Shown here piece by piece: positions 32,820 to 42,136 of a stretch of 64,000 nucleotides of DNA. Within the stretch, counting starts at the first letter, position 1, and the number at the start of each line of letters is the position of its first letter. The position numbers and the translations under genes were made by a program. Below the pieces are notes generated by a model that saw only the letters and a program-made list of their open reading frames with translations, did no database searches and was not told the DNA's origin. This DNA comes from Fructobacillus cardui (GTDB taxonomy: Bacteria; Bacillota; Bacilli; Lactobacillales; Lactobacillaceae). The DNA is taken from NCBI RefSeq assembly GCF_023218935.1, contig NZ_JAJIAL010000004.1; one strand, given 5' to 3'.

Positions 32820-33788
32820 TTAATCGGCTTGGTCTGCCTTTAAAGCGCTATCCACCCGGTCAATCACCTTTTGGATATCCGCTTCGTTGTATGCCCAGGC
32901 ACCTGAAGCCATGGGGTGACCCCCACCATCAAAGTCTTGGGCAATCGTGTTAATGACAACCGACCGTGACCGCAAGCGGACCCGGTAATCACCATTTTCT
33001 TGTTCTTCAAAGATTGCCCAGGCCTTGACCTTGTCAATCCGTGACGGAATAGAAACGACAAAAGAAGTCCCTGCATTGCCCAGATCAAAGCTATCAATCA
33101 CATCTCGCTTAAGAATCACGTAGCCGAAACCAGATGGCAACAGGTTAATATGTTGCATCACATAACCCGAGAACTTCACTGCATTTTCCGACAAAGTCGT
33201 CATCGCGTTATAAATCTTTTGATAATCAAAGCCATAGGTAATCAACTCACCGGCCACATCAAAGGTTTCTTTATCCAATGAATACATAAAGCGACCGGTA
33301 TCACCGATGATTCCAATATAAAGGTACCGTGCGGCCTTTTCTGTCATCTTCAGGCTCTTGTCAGCCAAGGCTTGATAAAATTGATAAATCAGAACGGAAG
33401 TCGCTGAGGCTTCATCCTCCACCCACTGCCAATCACCGTAAGGTTCTACGTTGGGATGGTGGTCAATTTTAACGATTTCCAAGCCATTCCGCCAGCGTTG
33501 GTCATCAATGCGGGGGTCATTAGCTGTATCGCAAACAATGACCAGGGCCTTCTTGTAGGCCGAATCAGGAATCTCATCAGCCAAGGGCTGACCATCCCCA
33601 ATCCAAGCTAACCCGGGAATTTCCTTCCCAACGGCATAAATCTTCTTTTCAGGAAAAGATGCCTGCAAAATTGCCTGCAAGCCCAATTGTGATCCGTAAG
33701 CATCCGGATCAGGTCGTTGGTGACGGTGAATAATAATGGTATCGTAACGTTTGATTTGTTCTAAAATATCTTCGTGAATTTTGGCCAT
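32820..33788 (-). CDS. nrnA: Bifunctional oligoribonuclease and pAp phosphatase NrnA
   Basis: This 322-residue DHH/DHHA1 phosphoesterase degrades nanoRNA and pAp. Motifs are IIIHRHQRPDPDAYGSQLGL (residues about 18-37), a DTAND block, DHHPN, and the C-terminal DHHA1 motif DGGGHPMASGAW. Length and layout are standard. Confidence 0.95.
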   Translation of the reverse strand: MAKIHEDILEQIKRYDTIIIHRHQRPDPDAYGSQLGLQAILQASFPEKKIYAVGKEIPGLAWIGDGQPLADEIPDSAYKKALVIVCDTANDPRIDDQRWRNGLEIVKIDHHPNVEPYGDWQWVEDEASATSVLIYQFYQALADKSLKMTEKAARYLYIGIIGDTGRFMYSLDKETFDVAGELITYGFDYQKIYNAMTTLSENAVKFSGYVMQHINLLPSGFGYVILKRDVIDSFDLGNAGTSFVVSIPSRIDKVKAWAIFEEQENGDYRVRLRSRSVVINTIAQDFDGGGHPMASGAWAYNEADIQKVIDRVDSALKADQAD

Positions 33789-33888
33789 ATGCGCCCTTTC
33801 AACTCTTATTACTATTCTTTATTATACCGTAAATTCGAAATTCGTTGTCGGGGCATTTGAAATCAGATTAGACCACTGATTTGACCAA

Positions 33889-34983
33889 TCAATCATAATC
33901 AAAGAGCGATAACGATTGAAAGGCTTGTGGACTGACATTAGAAAAGGTTAGCCCCAGCAGGCGAATGGCGAAGTCATCTGGATACAAGTCATCAAAGATT
34001 GATTGCGCCTTCCTCGCCAAAAAATCAGGATCAAGCTGAAACGGGTTTGCCTGTGTAATCGACCTGGTCAGCGTATTAAAGTCATCATCACGGACCTTAA
34101 TATTCAATGTTCGACCAACCAGATGTTTAGACTCCATATTCGCCACGACCTTTGTCGCTAAATTCTTGAAGGTCGCCAGAACAGCCGACCGGTCGTGAAG
34201 GGGAAATTCAAAGGTTCCCTCTTTTCCAACCGACTGCCGAATGCGATGGTCTTTCACCTGGCCAAAGTGCGTTGCCCGCGCTTGCCAATACAGTTGGTCA
34301 CCGAAGGAGCCAAAGTGGATCCGCAGTTCGTCTTGGCTTAAGGCCCGCAAATCCGCACCCGTTTGAATCCCTAATTTTTCAAACTTTTCTTGTGATTTCT
34401 TACCAACACCACGAAAATCCTTAATGGGTAAAGCCGCCACGAAGTCCAGTGCCACATCGGCACCAATAACCGTTACTCCGTTTGGCTTGTGGTGTTCAGA
34501 CCCAAGCTTTGCTAACACCTTATTATAGGAAACCCCCACCGAACAAGTTAGTTTCGTTTCCTGCCAGATTCTATGCCGTAACTCGGCTGCCAATGTTGCC
34601 CCCGCCATCGGGCTTTGACTGACGTCCAAGTAAGCCTCATCAAGGGCAACCGGCTCAACCTTCTCGGTGAATTCGGCAAAGACTTCATGAATCTGGGCTG
34701 ACACTAATCGATATTTATCAAAATCAGGAGCAACAAAAACAGCGTTGGGACAAAGCCGCTTTGCTTCACTCGATCCCATGGCCGAATGAACGCCGGCCTT
34801 TCTGGCAATGTAGTTGGCGGTTGCCACGATCCCATGACCATGGTGTAAATCAGGATCACGACCAATGATTAAAGGTCCCTTCTTTAAGGTAGGGTTATCG
34901 CGCATTTCGACTTGGGCATAAAAAGCATCCAAATCGACATGTAAAATTTTTCGGTCATCAACCGCTTGCAAAAATTCAGCCAT
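33889..34983 (-). CDS. dinB: DNA polymerase IV
   Basis: This 364-residue Y-family polymerase for translesion synthesis shows ILHVDLDAFYAQVEMRDNP and GIVATANYIARKAGV, the metal site VEPVALDEAYLDVS, the helix-hairpin-helix FRGVGKKSQEKFEKLG and the little-finger domain. The start at 34983 is used because the upstream extension of the frame runs through the rplS terminator. No LexA box is visible before it. Confidence 0.95.
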   Translation of the reverse strand: MAEFLQAVDDRKILHVDLDAFYAQVEMRDNPTLKKGPLIIGRDPDLHHGHGIVATANYIARKAGVHSAMGSSEAKRLCPNAVFVAPDFDKYRLVSAQIHEVFAEFTEKVEPVALDEAYLDVSQSPMAGATLAAELRHRIWQETKLTCSVGVSYNKVLAKLGSEHHKPNGVTVIGADVALDFVAALPIKDFRGVGKKSQEKFEKLGIQTGADLRALSQDELRIHFGSFGDQLYWQARATHFGQVKDHRIRQSVGKEGTFEFPLHDRSAVLATFKNLATKVVANMESKHLVGRTLNIKVRDDDFNTLTRSITQANPFQLDPDFLARKAQSIFDDLYPDDFAIRLLGLTFSNVSPQAFQSLSLFDYD

Positions 34984-35024
34984 GCCAGGCTTCCCCCTTC
35001 TTTTCAAAACTGATTTTTTTAAAA

Positions 35025-35051
35025 AGAAAAAGCCCCCACTATGTGGAAGCT
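35025..35051 (-). terminator. Terminator of rplS
   Basis: AGCTTCCAC and GTGGGGGCT arms on the minus strand with two wobbles, then TTTTTC. Confidence 0.82.
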
Positions 35052-35062
35052 TTTTGCCGTAA

Positions 35063-35425
35063 TCACTTGACGTCGAGACGACGTTCCTTGATACGAGCGG
35101 CCTTTCCTTGCAATGCACGCAAGTAGTACAACTTTGCGCGACGCACGCGGCCCAAACGAGTTACTTCAATCTTGTCAACCCGTGGTGAGTGCAATGGGAA
35201 CGTACGTTCCACACCAACACCAGAAGAAATCTTACGAACAGTATAAGTAGCCTGGATACCAGCACCCTTACGCTTGATAACAACTCCTTCAAAGAGCTGA
35301 ACACGTTCGCGAGTTCCTTCAACAATTCGTGCGTGGACACGAACTGAATCACCAGCGCGGAATTCAGGAATATCTGTCCGCAATTGGGTTGAAGTTAACT
35401 TTTCTAAAATGTTATTTTGACGCAT
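35063..35425 (-). CDS. rplS: 50S ribosomal protein L19
   Basis: This 120-residue ribosomal protein at the 30S-50S interface has the usual core FRAGDSVRVHARIVEG and FPLHSPRVDKIEV and ends in ARIKERRLDVK. The ATG at 35425 is chosen because AGGAGA is six bases upstream; the ATG two codons earlier abuts that site. The leader contains a hairpin like the L19 leader element. Confidence 0.98.
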   Translation of the reverse strand: MRQNNILEKLTSTQLRTDIPEFRAGDSVRVHARIVEGTRERVQLFEGVVIKRKGAGIQATYTVRKISSGVGVERTFPLHSPRVDKIEVTRLGRVRRAKLYYLRALQGKAARIKERRLDVK

Positions 35426-35432
35426 TGTCATT

Positions 35433-35470
35433 CTCCTAATCGCTAATCTTACACTCGTCCTTAGACTAAC
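35433..35470 (-). promoter_or_regulatory. Candidate L19 leader hairpin
   Basis: GTTAGTCT (35463-35470) and AGATTAGC (35442-35449) form an 8-base stem with two GU pairs, directly before the ribosome site of rplS. This resembles the autoregulatory L19 leader of Firmicutes, but the match is by eye. Confidence 0.5.
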
Positions 35471-35656
35471 GCACAGCGGATTACCGTTAATTACGGCTTA
35501 TAGCCAAAGATTAGTATAACAAAAGATGGGTGGTCCTGTAAAGGGTAATCCCAAAATCACCCTAGTAGGGGTCTTTCCTGTTTTTCCAACCTTACTTATA
35601 TCCGATAAATAAAAGCTAGCCTGATTTCTTCCAACGGCCAAAAATGCCCGTTAAAA

Positions 35657-37360
35657 TTAAGCCTTAATCTTTTCTTCCATCATAGTTTCAAAGTTTTGCA
35701 ACTTTGCATCCGCTTCGGCCTGCGAATCAGCTACAACACCAATGTAGAGCTTCAACTTTGGTTCCGTACCAGATGGGCGGAGCGCAATCCATGAACCATC
35801 AGCTAACCAGTACTTCAACACATTAGCCTTTGGCTGTGGCAACTTCTTCTCTGCTCCAGCTCGATCAATTTGTCTCTGACTCGCAAAATCTTGGGTTGCC
35901 AGAACTAATTGATCACCAACCGTTTCCAACTTTTGGTTGCGGAACTTAGTCATCAAAGCAGCCATTTCTTCATGACCATTGACACCAGGGAAATCAAAGG
36001 CAACGGTCTTTTCCTCAAAGTAACCGTGTTGCTCGTACAATCTCTTCAAGCCATCCGCAAAGCTCTGTCCCTTTTCCTTGTAGTAGGCAGCCATTTCGGC
36101 AAACAAAACCAAAGCCTGGATAGCATCCTTATCATGAGCAAATGGTTTTACTAAGTAACCAAATGATTCTTCAAAACCGAAGAGGTACGTATAATCCTTC
36201 TTCTCTTCAAAGCGGTCAATCATGGCGGCAATATACTTAAAACCGGTCAACACGTCTAAGGTAGCAACGCCATAGCTCTTAGCAACCTCGCTAGCAAAGC
36301 GCGATGAAACAATCGACGTTACAATGGCACCATTTTCAGGCAATGTCTGATTTTTCTTCTTAGTGGCCAACAAGTAATTGACCATCAAACCGGCAATTTG
36401 ATTACCAGATAAGACTTGATATGAGCCATCGGCCAAGCGAACAGCAGCACCCATCCGGTCGGCATCAGGGTCCGTTGCCACGACCAAATCAGCTTCTTCC
36501 TTCTTGGCGTATTCAATAGCCAATGATAAAGCGGCTGGGTCTTCTGGGTTGGGCTTCTTCACCGTTGGGAAGTCCCCATCGAGTTCCGCCTGTTCCTTCA
36601 CGATTGTGTAGTTGGTAAAGCCTGCTTGTTGCAACGCTTTTTCACCAATATACTGACCAGTCCCATGCAAAGGGGTGTAGACAAACTTCAAGTCTGCTCC
36701 CTCTTTTTGAATCAAATCTTGGTCAACAGAAATTGTTTTGACCTCTGCCAAATAAGCATTATCCAAGTCATCATCGACTGCTTGAACGTTGGCTTCTGTT
36801 TCGTCTTGTGCAATGGCAAACTCATTTTCCACCGCTGCCATTCCATCGATAACGGCCTGAACGGCTTCAGGAACCATTTGACCCCCATCAGCACCATAAA
36901 CCTTATAACCATTATCCTGCTTAGGATTGTGTGAGGCCGTGATCATGATGCCAGCAAAGGCCTTCAAATGCCGAACGGAAAATGACAATTCAGGTGTTGG
37001 ACGTAATGATGAGAAGCGGTAAACCTTAATCCCATGTGCTGATAGCACGCGACTTGCTACCTGAGCAAATTCTTTTGAGTGGTGACGAGAGTCAAAGGCA
37101 ATGACTACCCCTGCCTTTTTAGCAGCGTCCCCGCTTTGATCAATGTAAGCAGCCAGTGCTTCCGTAACTAAGGCAACCATCACAACATTAATGCGGTTAG
37201 TTCCAACGCCCATTTGACCACGCATACCAGCGGTTCCAAATGGCAAGTTTTGATAGAAGGCATCCTCTTGTTCAGCTGGACTCAATTGCTTTAATTCAGC
37301 TGCCAAATCAGCAGGTAAGTCTGCTTGCTGCCAACGGGCTAAAGTATCTTGATAAGTCAT
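35657..37360 (-). CDS. pgcA: Phosphoglucomutase/phosphomannomutase (PgcA type)
   Basis: This 567-residue alpha-phosphohexomutase converts glucose 6-phosphate to glucose 1-phosphate, which feeds GalU. The phosphoserine loop GIMITASHNPKQDNGYK, the metal loop ATDPDADRMG, the sugar loop GFEESFGYL and the phosphate loop RPSGTEPKLKLY are present. It follows dedA with a two-base gap. Confidence 0.96.
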   Translation of the reverse strand: MTYQDTLARWQQADLPADLAAELKQLSPAEQEDAFYQNLPFGTAGMRGQMGVGTNRINVVMVALVTEALAAYIDQSGDAAKKAGVVIAFDSRHHSKEFAQVASRVLSAHGIKVYRFSSLRPTPELSFSVRHLKAFAGIMITASHNPKQDNGYKVYGADGGQMVPEAVQAVIDGMAAVENEFAIAQDETEANVQAVDDDLDNAYLAEVKTISVDQDLIQKEGADLKFVYTPLHGTGQYIGEKALQQAGFTNYTIVKEQAELDGDFPTVKKPNPEDPAALSLAIEYAKKEEADLVVATDPDADRMGAAVRLADGSYQVLSGNQIAGLMVNYLLATKKKNQTLPENGAIVTSIVSSRFASEVAKSYGVATLDVLTGFKYIAAMIDRFEEKKDYTYLFGFEESFGYLVKPFAHDKDAIQALVLFAEMAAYYKEKGQSFADGLKRLYEQHGYFEEKTVAFDFPGVNGHEEMAALMTKFRNQKLETVGDQLVLATQDFASQRQIDRAGAEKKLPQPKANVLKYWLADGSWIALRPSGTEPKLKLYIGVVADSQAEADAKLQNFETMMEEKIKA

Positions 37361-37362
37361 TC

Positions 37363-38043
37363 TTAAAGTTCCTCTTCCTTTTCTCGACTAGGTTTTGTAA
37401 TTAATTTAATAATAATTTGCCGAAATCTGAGCGACCGAATCACTGCCAATACAAAAATAGCAGCTAACACAATAACGGTGATTGTCACTTCTCTTGGCAA
37501 CTGCAAGTGGCCAAAATAATAACCAATTGTCACCATAGTTATTGCCCAGAGGCAGGATGCCAAAACAGACATCCGAAAGTAAGTCGCAAACCGTAACTTC
37601 AAACGGTGAGCAGATAGCGGAACGATTGTCCTGACAAAGGGAACAAAGCGCCCCAAAATAATAAAGAGCAACCAACGCTTCGGATTTAAATTCGCCGAAA
37701 TTTTTTCGGCAAAGTCACCGTTTACGTGGCGGGCGACCCAGGGGATTTTATCAATCTGCTTAATCACCCAAGCACCAAACCAGTAATTAATTGAATCACC
37801 CATCATCGAGGCGACCGCAAAAATCACCACCAACAAAGCAAATTCAACCAAAGAGTGATGGCGGCCGGCAAAACCCGCAGCCGTCATTACTAACGCATCA
37901 GCCGGAATAAACCCTGTGACAATTCCACCCGTTTCAATCAAAATCAAAAAGAACAGAATTGACAATTCAATTACAGAAAAATTGGCATTCGCAGAACTAA
38001 TATGCGTCAACCAATCCGACACAGCAGCAAAAGCTAGAACCAT
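37363..38043 (-). CDS. DedA family membrane protein
   Basis: This 226-residue DedA/SNARE-associated protein has five or six spans, with the family motifs ETGGIVTGFIPADALVMTAAG, GDSINYWFGAW and RFVPFVRTIVPLSAH. Members move lipid carriers across the membrane. The best start is the ATG at 38043, about 12 bases after AAAGGAG, which is a rather wide spacing; an upstream TTG has no ribosome site. It is co-transcribed with pgcA. Confidence 0.9.
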   Translation of the reverse strand: MVLAFAAVSDWLTHISSANANFSVIELSILFFLILIETGGIVTGFIPADALVMTAAGFAGRHHSLVEFALLVVIFAVASMMGDSINYWFGAWVIKQIDKIPWVARHVNGDFAEKISANLNPKRWLLFIILGRFVPFVRTIVPLSAHRLKLRFATYFRMSVLASCLWAITMVTIGYYFGHLQLPREVTITVIVLAAIFVLAVIRSLRFRQIIIKLITKPSREKEEEL

Positions 38044-38350
38044 ACAGTCAGGGTACTCCTTTAGAAAAAAGTCTGTCTGAATATCACTACTAGTCAACGC
38101 TTTGGGTACATGAATTTGCCCTGAGGGCTAGCAAGATACTCATGAATCAGCACATAATAATCAGTAAAAGTTAATACTGATATTATCTCGATAAAATTAA
38201 GGCTAAATAAAAAACAGCCTATGTCTATCATACGCTATTTCCCCTGCTAAGTCTGCTTTCAAAGCGTAAAAATGCTAGGAATATCAAGGTAAAATCATAC
38301 TAATTTTTTAAACGTTCATTCGCTCAATCGCTTACTTTTTCTATCATACA

Positions 38351-38416
38351 CAATTTTTTAACAAATCTTATGCCAAATCAGCCACAACTTTTTAACCAAT
38401 CTTATGCCAAATCAGC
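38351..38416 (+). repeat. Tandem 32-base direct repeat
   Basis: Copies at 38351-38382 and 38385-38416 match at 30 of 32 positions, with period 34. Both contain AATCTTATGCCAAATCAGC. Confidence 0.9.
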
Positions 38417-38420
38417 ATAA
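38402..38420. promoter_or_regulatory. Palindromic operator candidate
   Basis: TTATGC and GCATAA are separated by seven bases. Only the second repeat copy completes the palindrome; the first reads GCCACAA on its right. Confidence 0.6.
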
Positions 38421-38577
38421 AAATTTTTATCAAGATGTACTACAATGGTGGCGGAAAGTGGCAGAATGCAAAACCAGGCGGCCGACTGGGAAATGTTTTC
38501 TTTGCTCACTTTTTATAGTAAATAATTGTCTTTGAAAGGTACTGTTATCAATGTTTTGAAAAAGTTTTCTTTTTCAC

Positions 38578-38606
38578 TTGACAAAAGTTTGTGCAAATAT
38601 TATTAT
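38578..38606 (+). promoter_or_regulatory. Strong promoter of the dehydrogenase operon
   Basis: TTGACA, a 17-base spacer and TATTAT lie about 50 bases before the ATG. Confidence 0.88.
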
Positions 38607-38654
38607 GTATGTGTAAGTTGTTACAAGGAATTATTCATTGGAGGATAACAGAAC

Positions 38655-39671
38655 ATGGAAGCCTTAGTGTTAACTGATAAGAAGAAGTTGGAATTGAAGG
38701 ACATCGAAAAGCCTGTCTTGAAGCCAGACGAAGTTTTGATTCACACTGCCTTTGCCGGTATCTGCGGAACTGACCACGCTTTGTATGCTGGTGAACCAGG
38801 ATCAGCCGATGCTGTTCCACCAATCGTTTTGGGACACGAAAACTCAGGTGTTGTTAAGGAAATCGGTTCTGCTGTTACCAACGTTAAGGTTGGCGACCGC
38901 GTTTCAGTTGACCCTAACATCTACTGTGGACAATGTAAGTTCTGCCACACTGGCCGTCCTGAATTGTGCGAAAACTTGTCTGCTATTGGAGTAACTCGTA
39001 ATGGTGGTTTCGAAGAATACTTCGCAGCTCCTGCATCAGTTGTTTACCCTATCCCTGACAACGTTGACTTGAAGTCAGCAGCCATTGTTGAACCAATTTC
39101 ATGTGCCATCCACGGTATGAAGTTGTTGAATCCATCACCATACCAAAAGGCTTTGGTTATCGGAGACGGATTCATGGGTGAATTGTTTGTTCAAATCTTG
39201 CAGGCATACGGTATCCACCAAGTTGACTTGGCCGGAATCGTTGATGAAAAGTTGAAAATGAACAAGGATTTGTTCAACGTTAAGAACACATACAACACTA
39301 TGAACGGCGACAAGATCCCTGCTGGAGAATATGACGTTGTTATCGAAGCTGTTGGTATGCCACAAACACAAGAATCAGCCATCGAATCAGCTGCCCGTGG
39401 TGGTCAAGTTTTGATGTTCGGTGTTGGTGGACCTGATGCTAAATTTGAAATGAACACTTATGAAGTCTTCCAAAAGCAGTTGACTATCCAAGGTTCATTC
39501 ATTAACCCTAACGCATTCGAAGACTCATTGGCATTGCTTTCATCTGGTAAGTTGAACGTTAAGCCATTGTTGTCACACGAATTGGATTACAACCAAGTTG
39601 ACGATTTCGTTAACGGTCGCTTAGGCGTTGTTTCTAAGGCCGTTGTTAAAATCGGTGGTGAAGAGGCCTAA
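38655..39671 (+). CDS. Zinc-dependent medium-chain dehydrogenase
   Basis: This 338-residue alcohol/polyol dehydrogenase has catalytic zinc ligands in GICGTDHALY and LGHENSG, the structural-zinc cysteines CGQCKFCHTGRPELC (about residues 92-106), and a nucleotide-binding IGDGFMG followed by a putative NAD-selective acid. It resembles sorbitol, threonine and butanediol dehydrogenases; the substrate is not clear. Leucine is nearly always TTG and lysine AAG, so expression is expected to be high. It leads a three-gene operon with a strong promoter and a GGAGG ribosome site. Confidence 0.9.
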   Translation: MEALVLTDKKKLELKDIEKPVLKPDEVLIHTAFAGICGTDHALYAGEPGSADAVPPIVLGHENSGVVKEIGSAVTNVKVGDRVSVDPNIYCGQCKFCHTGRPELCENLSAIGVTRNGGFEEYFAAPASVVYPIPDNVDLKSAAIVEPISCAIHGMKLLNPSPYQKALVIGDGFMGELFVQILQAYGIHQVDLAGIVDEKLKMNKDLFNVKNTYNTMNGDKIPAGEYDVVIEAVGMPQTQESAIESAARGGQVLMFGVGGPDAKFEMNTYEVFQKQLTIQGSFINPNAFEDSLALLSSGKLNVKPLLSHELDYNQVDDFVNGRLGVVSKAVVKIGGEEA

Positions 39672-39676
39672 ATTTT

Positions 39677-40387
39677 ATGAATAATGCAAAGCGGACAATT
39701 TCTTGGACCGCTGCCCTGAGTTACTTTGCTTTTTCTTTGGTAATTAACTCAATGGGTAACGTGCTAACAATTGTTACCAGTCAAAAAATTCATCCGTCAA
39801 TTTTGGGTTCTGCCTATTGGACAGCTGCTCAAAATGGATTAAACCACTCATTACATGGTAATAGTGCAACACTATCCATCGTGTTCTTCGTGGTTGGTAT
39901 GTTAATCGCTGTTTTGAACATGGTTTTGGAGCATCGCATCGATATCAAGCGCTTCCTTGGAAACTTATCTTTCATGGTTCCTTTCTCGGCCTTGATTTCA
40001 GTCTTTGCAAGTGCTTTCTCAAAGCTCTTACCGGAAGCTCACACTTGGCCAATGATTGCCTTCTACATTTTCTTGAACTTCTTTGGTGTTGCCTTAATTG
40101 CGATTGCCATTTCAATTTATCAGCGGACCAACATCGTTTTGCACCCTGCTGATGATTTGATGCAGGTTCTTCGATTTAAGTACTTCAAGGGTAATGCCGG
40201 TATTGCCATGTGGGTTTCTTACATCCCACCTACCATTATTGGTGTTGTCGCCTTGATTATGCTTCCTGATTTTACCAACTATGGTATTGGAACCATCTTC
40301 GCCTTCCTCTTCCAAGGAAGTATCACTGGATGGGCAGACACACGTATCTTTAGCAAGTTAAAGCACCAGGGAATCGCTATCGACTAA
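39677..40387 (+). CDS. YczE/YitT-like multi-span membrane protein
   Basis: This 236-residue protein has about six membrane spans. The opening WTAALSYFAFSLVINSMGNVLTI and the polar loop before residue 45 fit the YczE/YyaS/YitT group, with moderate certainty. Five bases separate it from the dehydrogenase gene. Position between a dehydrogenase and a VOC protein suggests it carries or senses the substrate of that pathway; this is inference. Confidence 0.75.
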   Translation: MNNAKRTISWTAALSYFAFSLVINSMGNVLTIVTSQKIHPSILGSAYWTAAQNGLNHSLHGNSATLSIVFFVVGMLIAVLNMVLEHRIDIKRFLGNLSFMVPFSALISVFASAFSKLLPEAHTWPMIAFYIFLNFFGVALIAIAISIYQRTNIVLHPADDLMQVLRFKYFKGNAGIAMWVSYIPPTIIGVVALIMLPDFTNYGIGTIFAFLFQGSITGWADTRIFSKLKHQGIAID

Positions 40388-40422
40388 GATAGTCTCCCTC
40401 AATTGAAAGGACGGGTTATATT

Positions 40423-40812
40423 ATGGCCTTTACTGATTATTTTGATGACATTCAACACGTTGGAATTCCAACAGCCGACTTGAACCGCGCTGAAAAGTTC
40501 TGGACAAGCATCGGTTTTGAAAAGACCGGTGACTTTAAGGAAGGCGGCCCAGTTAAATTCTTTAAGTACGGTCACCTCGTTATTGAAACGTGGTTGTCTG
40601 ATGAAGGAACTGGCAAGCCCGGTTCAATCAACCATATCTCAATGAACACTTCTGATGCTGATGCAGCTTTTGTAGCAGCAAGGGAACAAGGATTGGATTT
40701 GATTGATTCAGAAGTACAACACCTTCCCTTCTGGGATAACGGTATTAAGTTCTTCAATGTTCGCACCCCAGATGGTGTAACCTTGGAATTCTGTGAAATC
40801 GTCAAGGGTTAA
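40423..40812 (+). CDS. VOC family (glyoxalase/dioxygenase fold) protein
   Basis: This 129-residue protein has two beta-alpha-beta-beta-beta units: IQHVGIPTADLNRAEKFW with a metal-ligand histidine, then INHISMNTSDADAAF, and the end FFNVRTPDGVTLEFCEI with the closing glutamate. Single VOC units dimerise to build a metal site for isomerases, lyases or epimerases. As the last gene of the operon it may act on the same substrate as the dehydrogenase. Confidence 0.88.
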   Translation: MAFTDYFDDIQHVGIPTADLNRAEKFWTSIGFEKTGDFKEGGPVKFFKYGHLVIETWLSDEGTGKPGSINHISMNTSDADAAFVAAREQGLDLIDSEVQHLPFWDNGIKFFNVRTPDGVTLEFCEIVKG

Positions 40813-40826
40813 TTCATAAATCGGGA

Positions 40827-40860
40827 GCCTCAACTACTATTCGGTAGTTGAGGCTTTTTT
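40827..40860 (+). terminator. Terminator of the dehydrogenase operon
   Basis: An 11-base perfect stem GCCTCAACTAC and complement, then six T. Confidence 0.93.
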
Positions 40861-41025
40861 GTATCTTCTATTTATGATTAATCGGCAGTTGAAAAATATC
40901 CATTACTTTTATCAAGCTTTTAAGGCTCTTTCAGATCGCTTTATTTTGATTCGCCCAGTCATTTCTATCGGTCATATACGCGTAAACAGCCTCACTAGTC
41001 ATTGCTCATTAGAACACGAGACACA

Positions 41026-41056
41026 GAAAAAAGCCTGAGACCATTCGGTAACAGAC
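41026..41056 (-). terminator. Terminator of trxB
   Basis: Arms at 41033-41042 and 41047-41056 with two mismatches, then a minus-strand run of six T. Confidence 0.75.
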
Positions 41057-41081
41057 TTCTTGTCATTATTTTATTTATTAT

Positions 41082-42023
41082 TTATGCTTCTGACTTTAAT
41101 TCAGCAACGTACTGATAGGCTTCTTGACCAGCCAAACCACCATCGCCAACAGCAGTCGTGATTTGACGCAAGTTCTTAGCACGAACGTCTCCAGCAGCAA
41201 AGATACCTGGAACGGCGGTTGCCATCTTGTCATCCGTCTTAATCCAACCACGGTCATCAGTAATTCCCAAATTTTCAAATACCTGAGTATTTGGCTTGAG
41301 ACCAACATAGATGAAGATTCCACTTTGATCAACAACCTGATCCTCACCAGTTTGGTTGTTATGCAGCTTCAACTGTGAAACGGCCTCGCCATTACCTTCA
41401 ATAGCGGTGACTTCAGTATTCCAGACAAAGTGCATGTTTCCCTGCTTCTTTGCGCGCTGCTGCAAGATTGGCTGGGCCTTTAGCTTGTTATCGCGAACAT
41501 AAACCGTAACGTCCTTAACCACATCAGCTAAGTACAGCCCTTCCTCGACAGCGGAATCACCACCACCGACAACCGCAACGCTTTCATCCTTAAAGAAGGC
41601 ACCATCGCAGACAGCACAGTATGAGACACCCTTGCCTTGGTATTCTTCCTCACCGTCAACACCCAAGTGGATATGTTCAGATCCAGTCGCAATAATCAAA
41701 GCCGGTGCTTGAAAATCACCCATATCAGTGTGGACCAATTTTTCATTTTTAGCTAAAACTTCCACACCAGTAATCATGCCAAATGAGTATTCAGCGCCAA
41801 ACTGCGTTGACGAAGTATACATTTTTTCGGCCAAATCAGGCCCCATAATGCTATTATAACCAGGATAATTTTCAACTTCGGCAGTATTATTCATCTGCCC
41901 ACCATAAATCCCCTGATCAATCATTACAGTCTTTAAGTCCGCTCGTGAAGCATAAGTAGCGGCCGTCATTCCGGCTGGGCCAGCACCAATAATGATGACA
42001 TCATATTGCTTGACTTCTGTCAT
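41082..42023 (-). CDS. trxB: Thioredoxin reductase
   Basis: This 313-residue FAD/NADPH enzyme keeps thioredoxin reduced. It has the FAD motif IIIGAGPAGMTAATYASRA, the redox centre CAVCDGAFF (about residues 139-147), the NADPH motif VVGGGDSAVEEGLYLA and the end motif GIFAAGDVRAKNLRQ. GGAGG lies upstream of the ATG. Confidence 0.97.
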   Translation of the reverse strand: MTEVKQYDVIIIGAGPAGMTAATYASRADLKTVMIDQGIYGGQMNNTAEVENYPGYNSIMGPDLAEKMYTSSTQFGAEYSFGMITGVEVLAKNEKLVHTDMGDFQAPALIIATGSEHIHLGVDGEEEYQGKGVSYCAVCDGAFFKDESVAVVGGGDSAVEEGLYLADVVKDVTVYVRDNKLKAQPILQQRAKKQGNMHFVWNTEVTAIEGNGEAVSQLKLHNNQTGEDQVVDQSGIFIYVGLKPNTQVFENLGITDDRGWIKTDDKMATAVPGIFAAGDVRAKNLRQITTAVGDGGLAGQEAYQYVAELKSEA

Positions 42024-42095
42024 GATAAATGGAACCTCCTTTTTTATTACGACGTCTATTGTAACCCGAAATCATTTTTTTGTCTAATTTTAACC

Positions 42096-42123
42096 AACAA
42101 AAAAGAGGTATACCACCTCTTTT
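42096..42123. terminator. Terminator of galU
   Basis: AAAGAGGT and ACCTCTTT arms with a five-base loop, then TTTTTTG on the minus strand. Confidence 0.9.
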
Positions 42124-42136
42124 GTTTTACTGAATT

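Larger units (their letters stand above)
38044..38577. other. Long regulatory intergenic region
   Basis: About 600 bases without a gene separate dedA from the divergent dehydrogenase operon. It is AT-rich and contains a 32-base tandem repeat, a palindrome, and a stretch with GAAAA-AG-TTTTC symmetry (about 38557-38568) that resembles a catabolite-response element with two mismatches. The left part must also hold the dedA promoter, which I cannot place. Confidence 0.6.
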
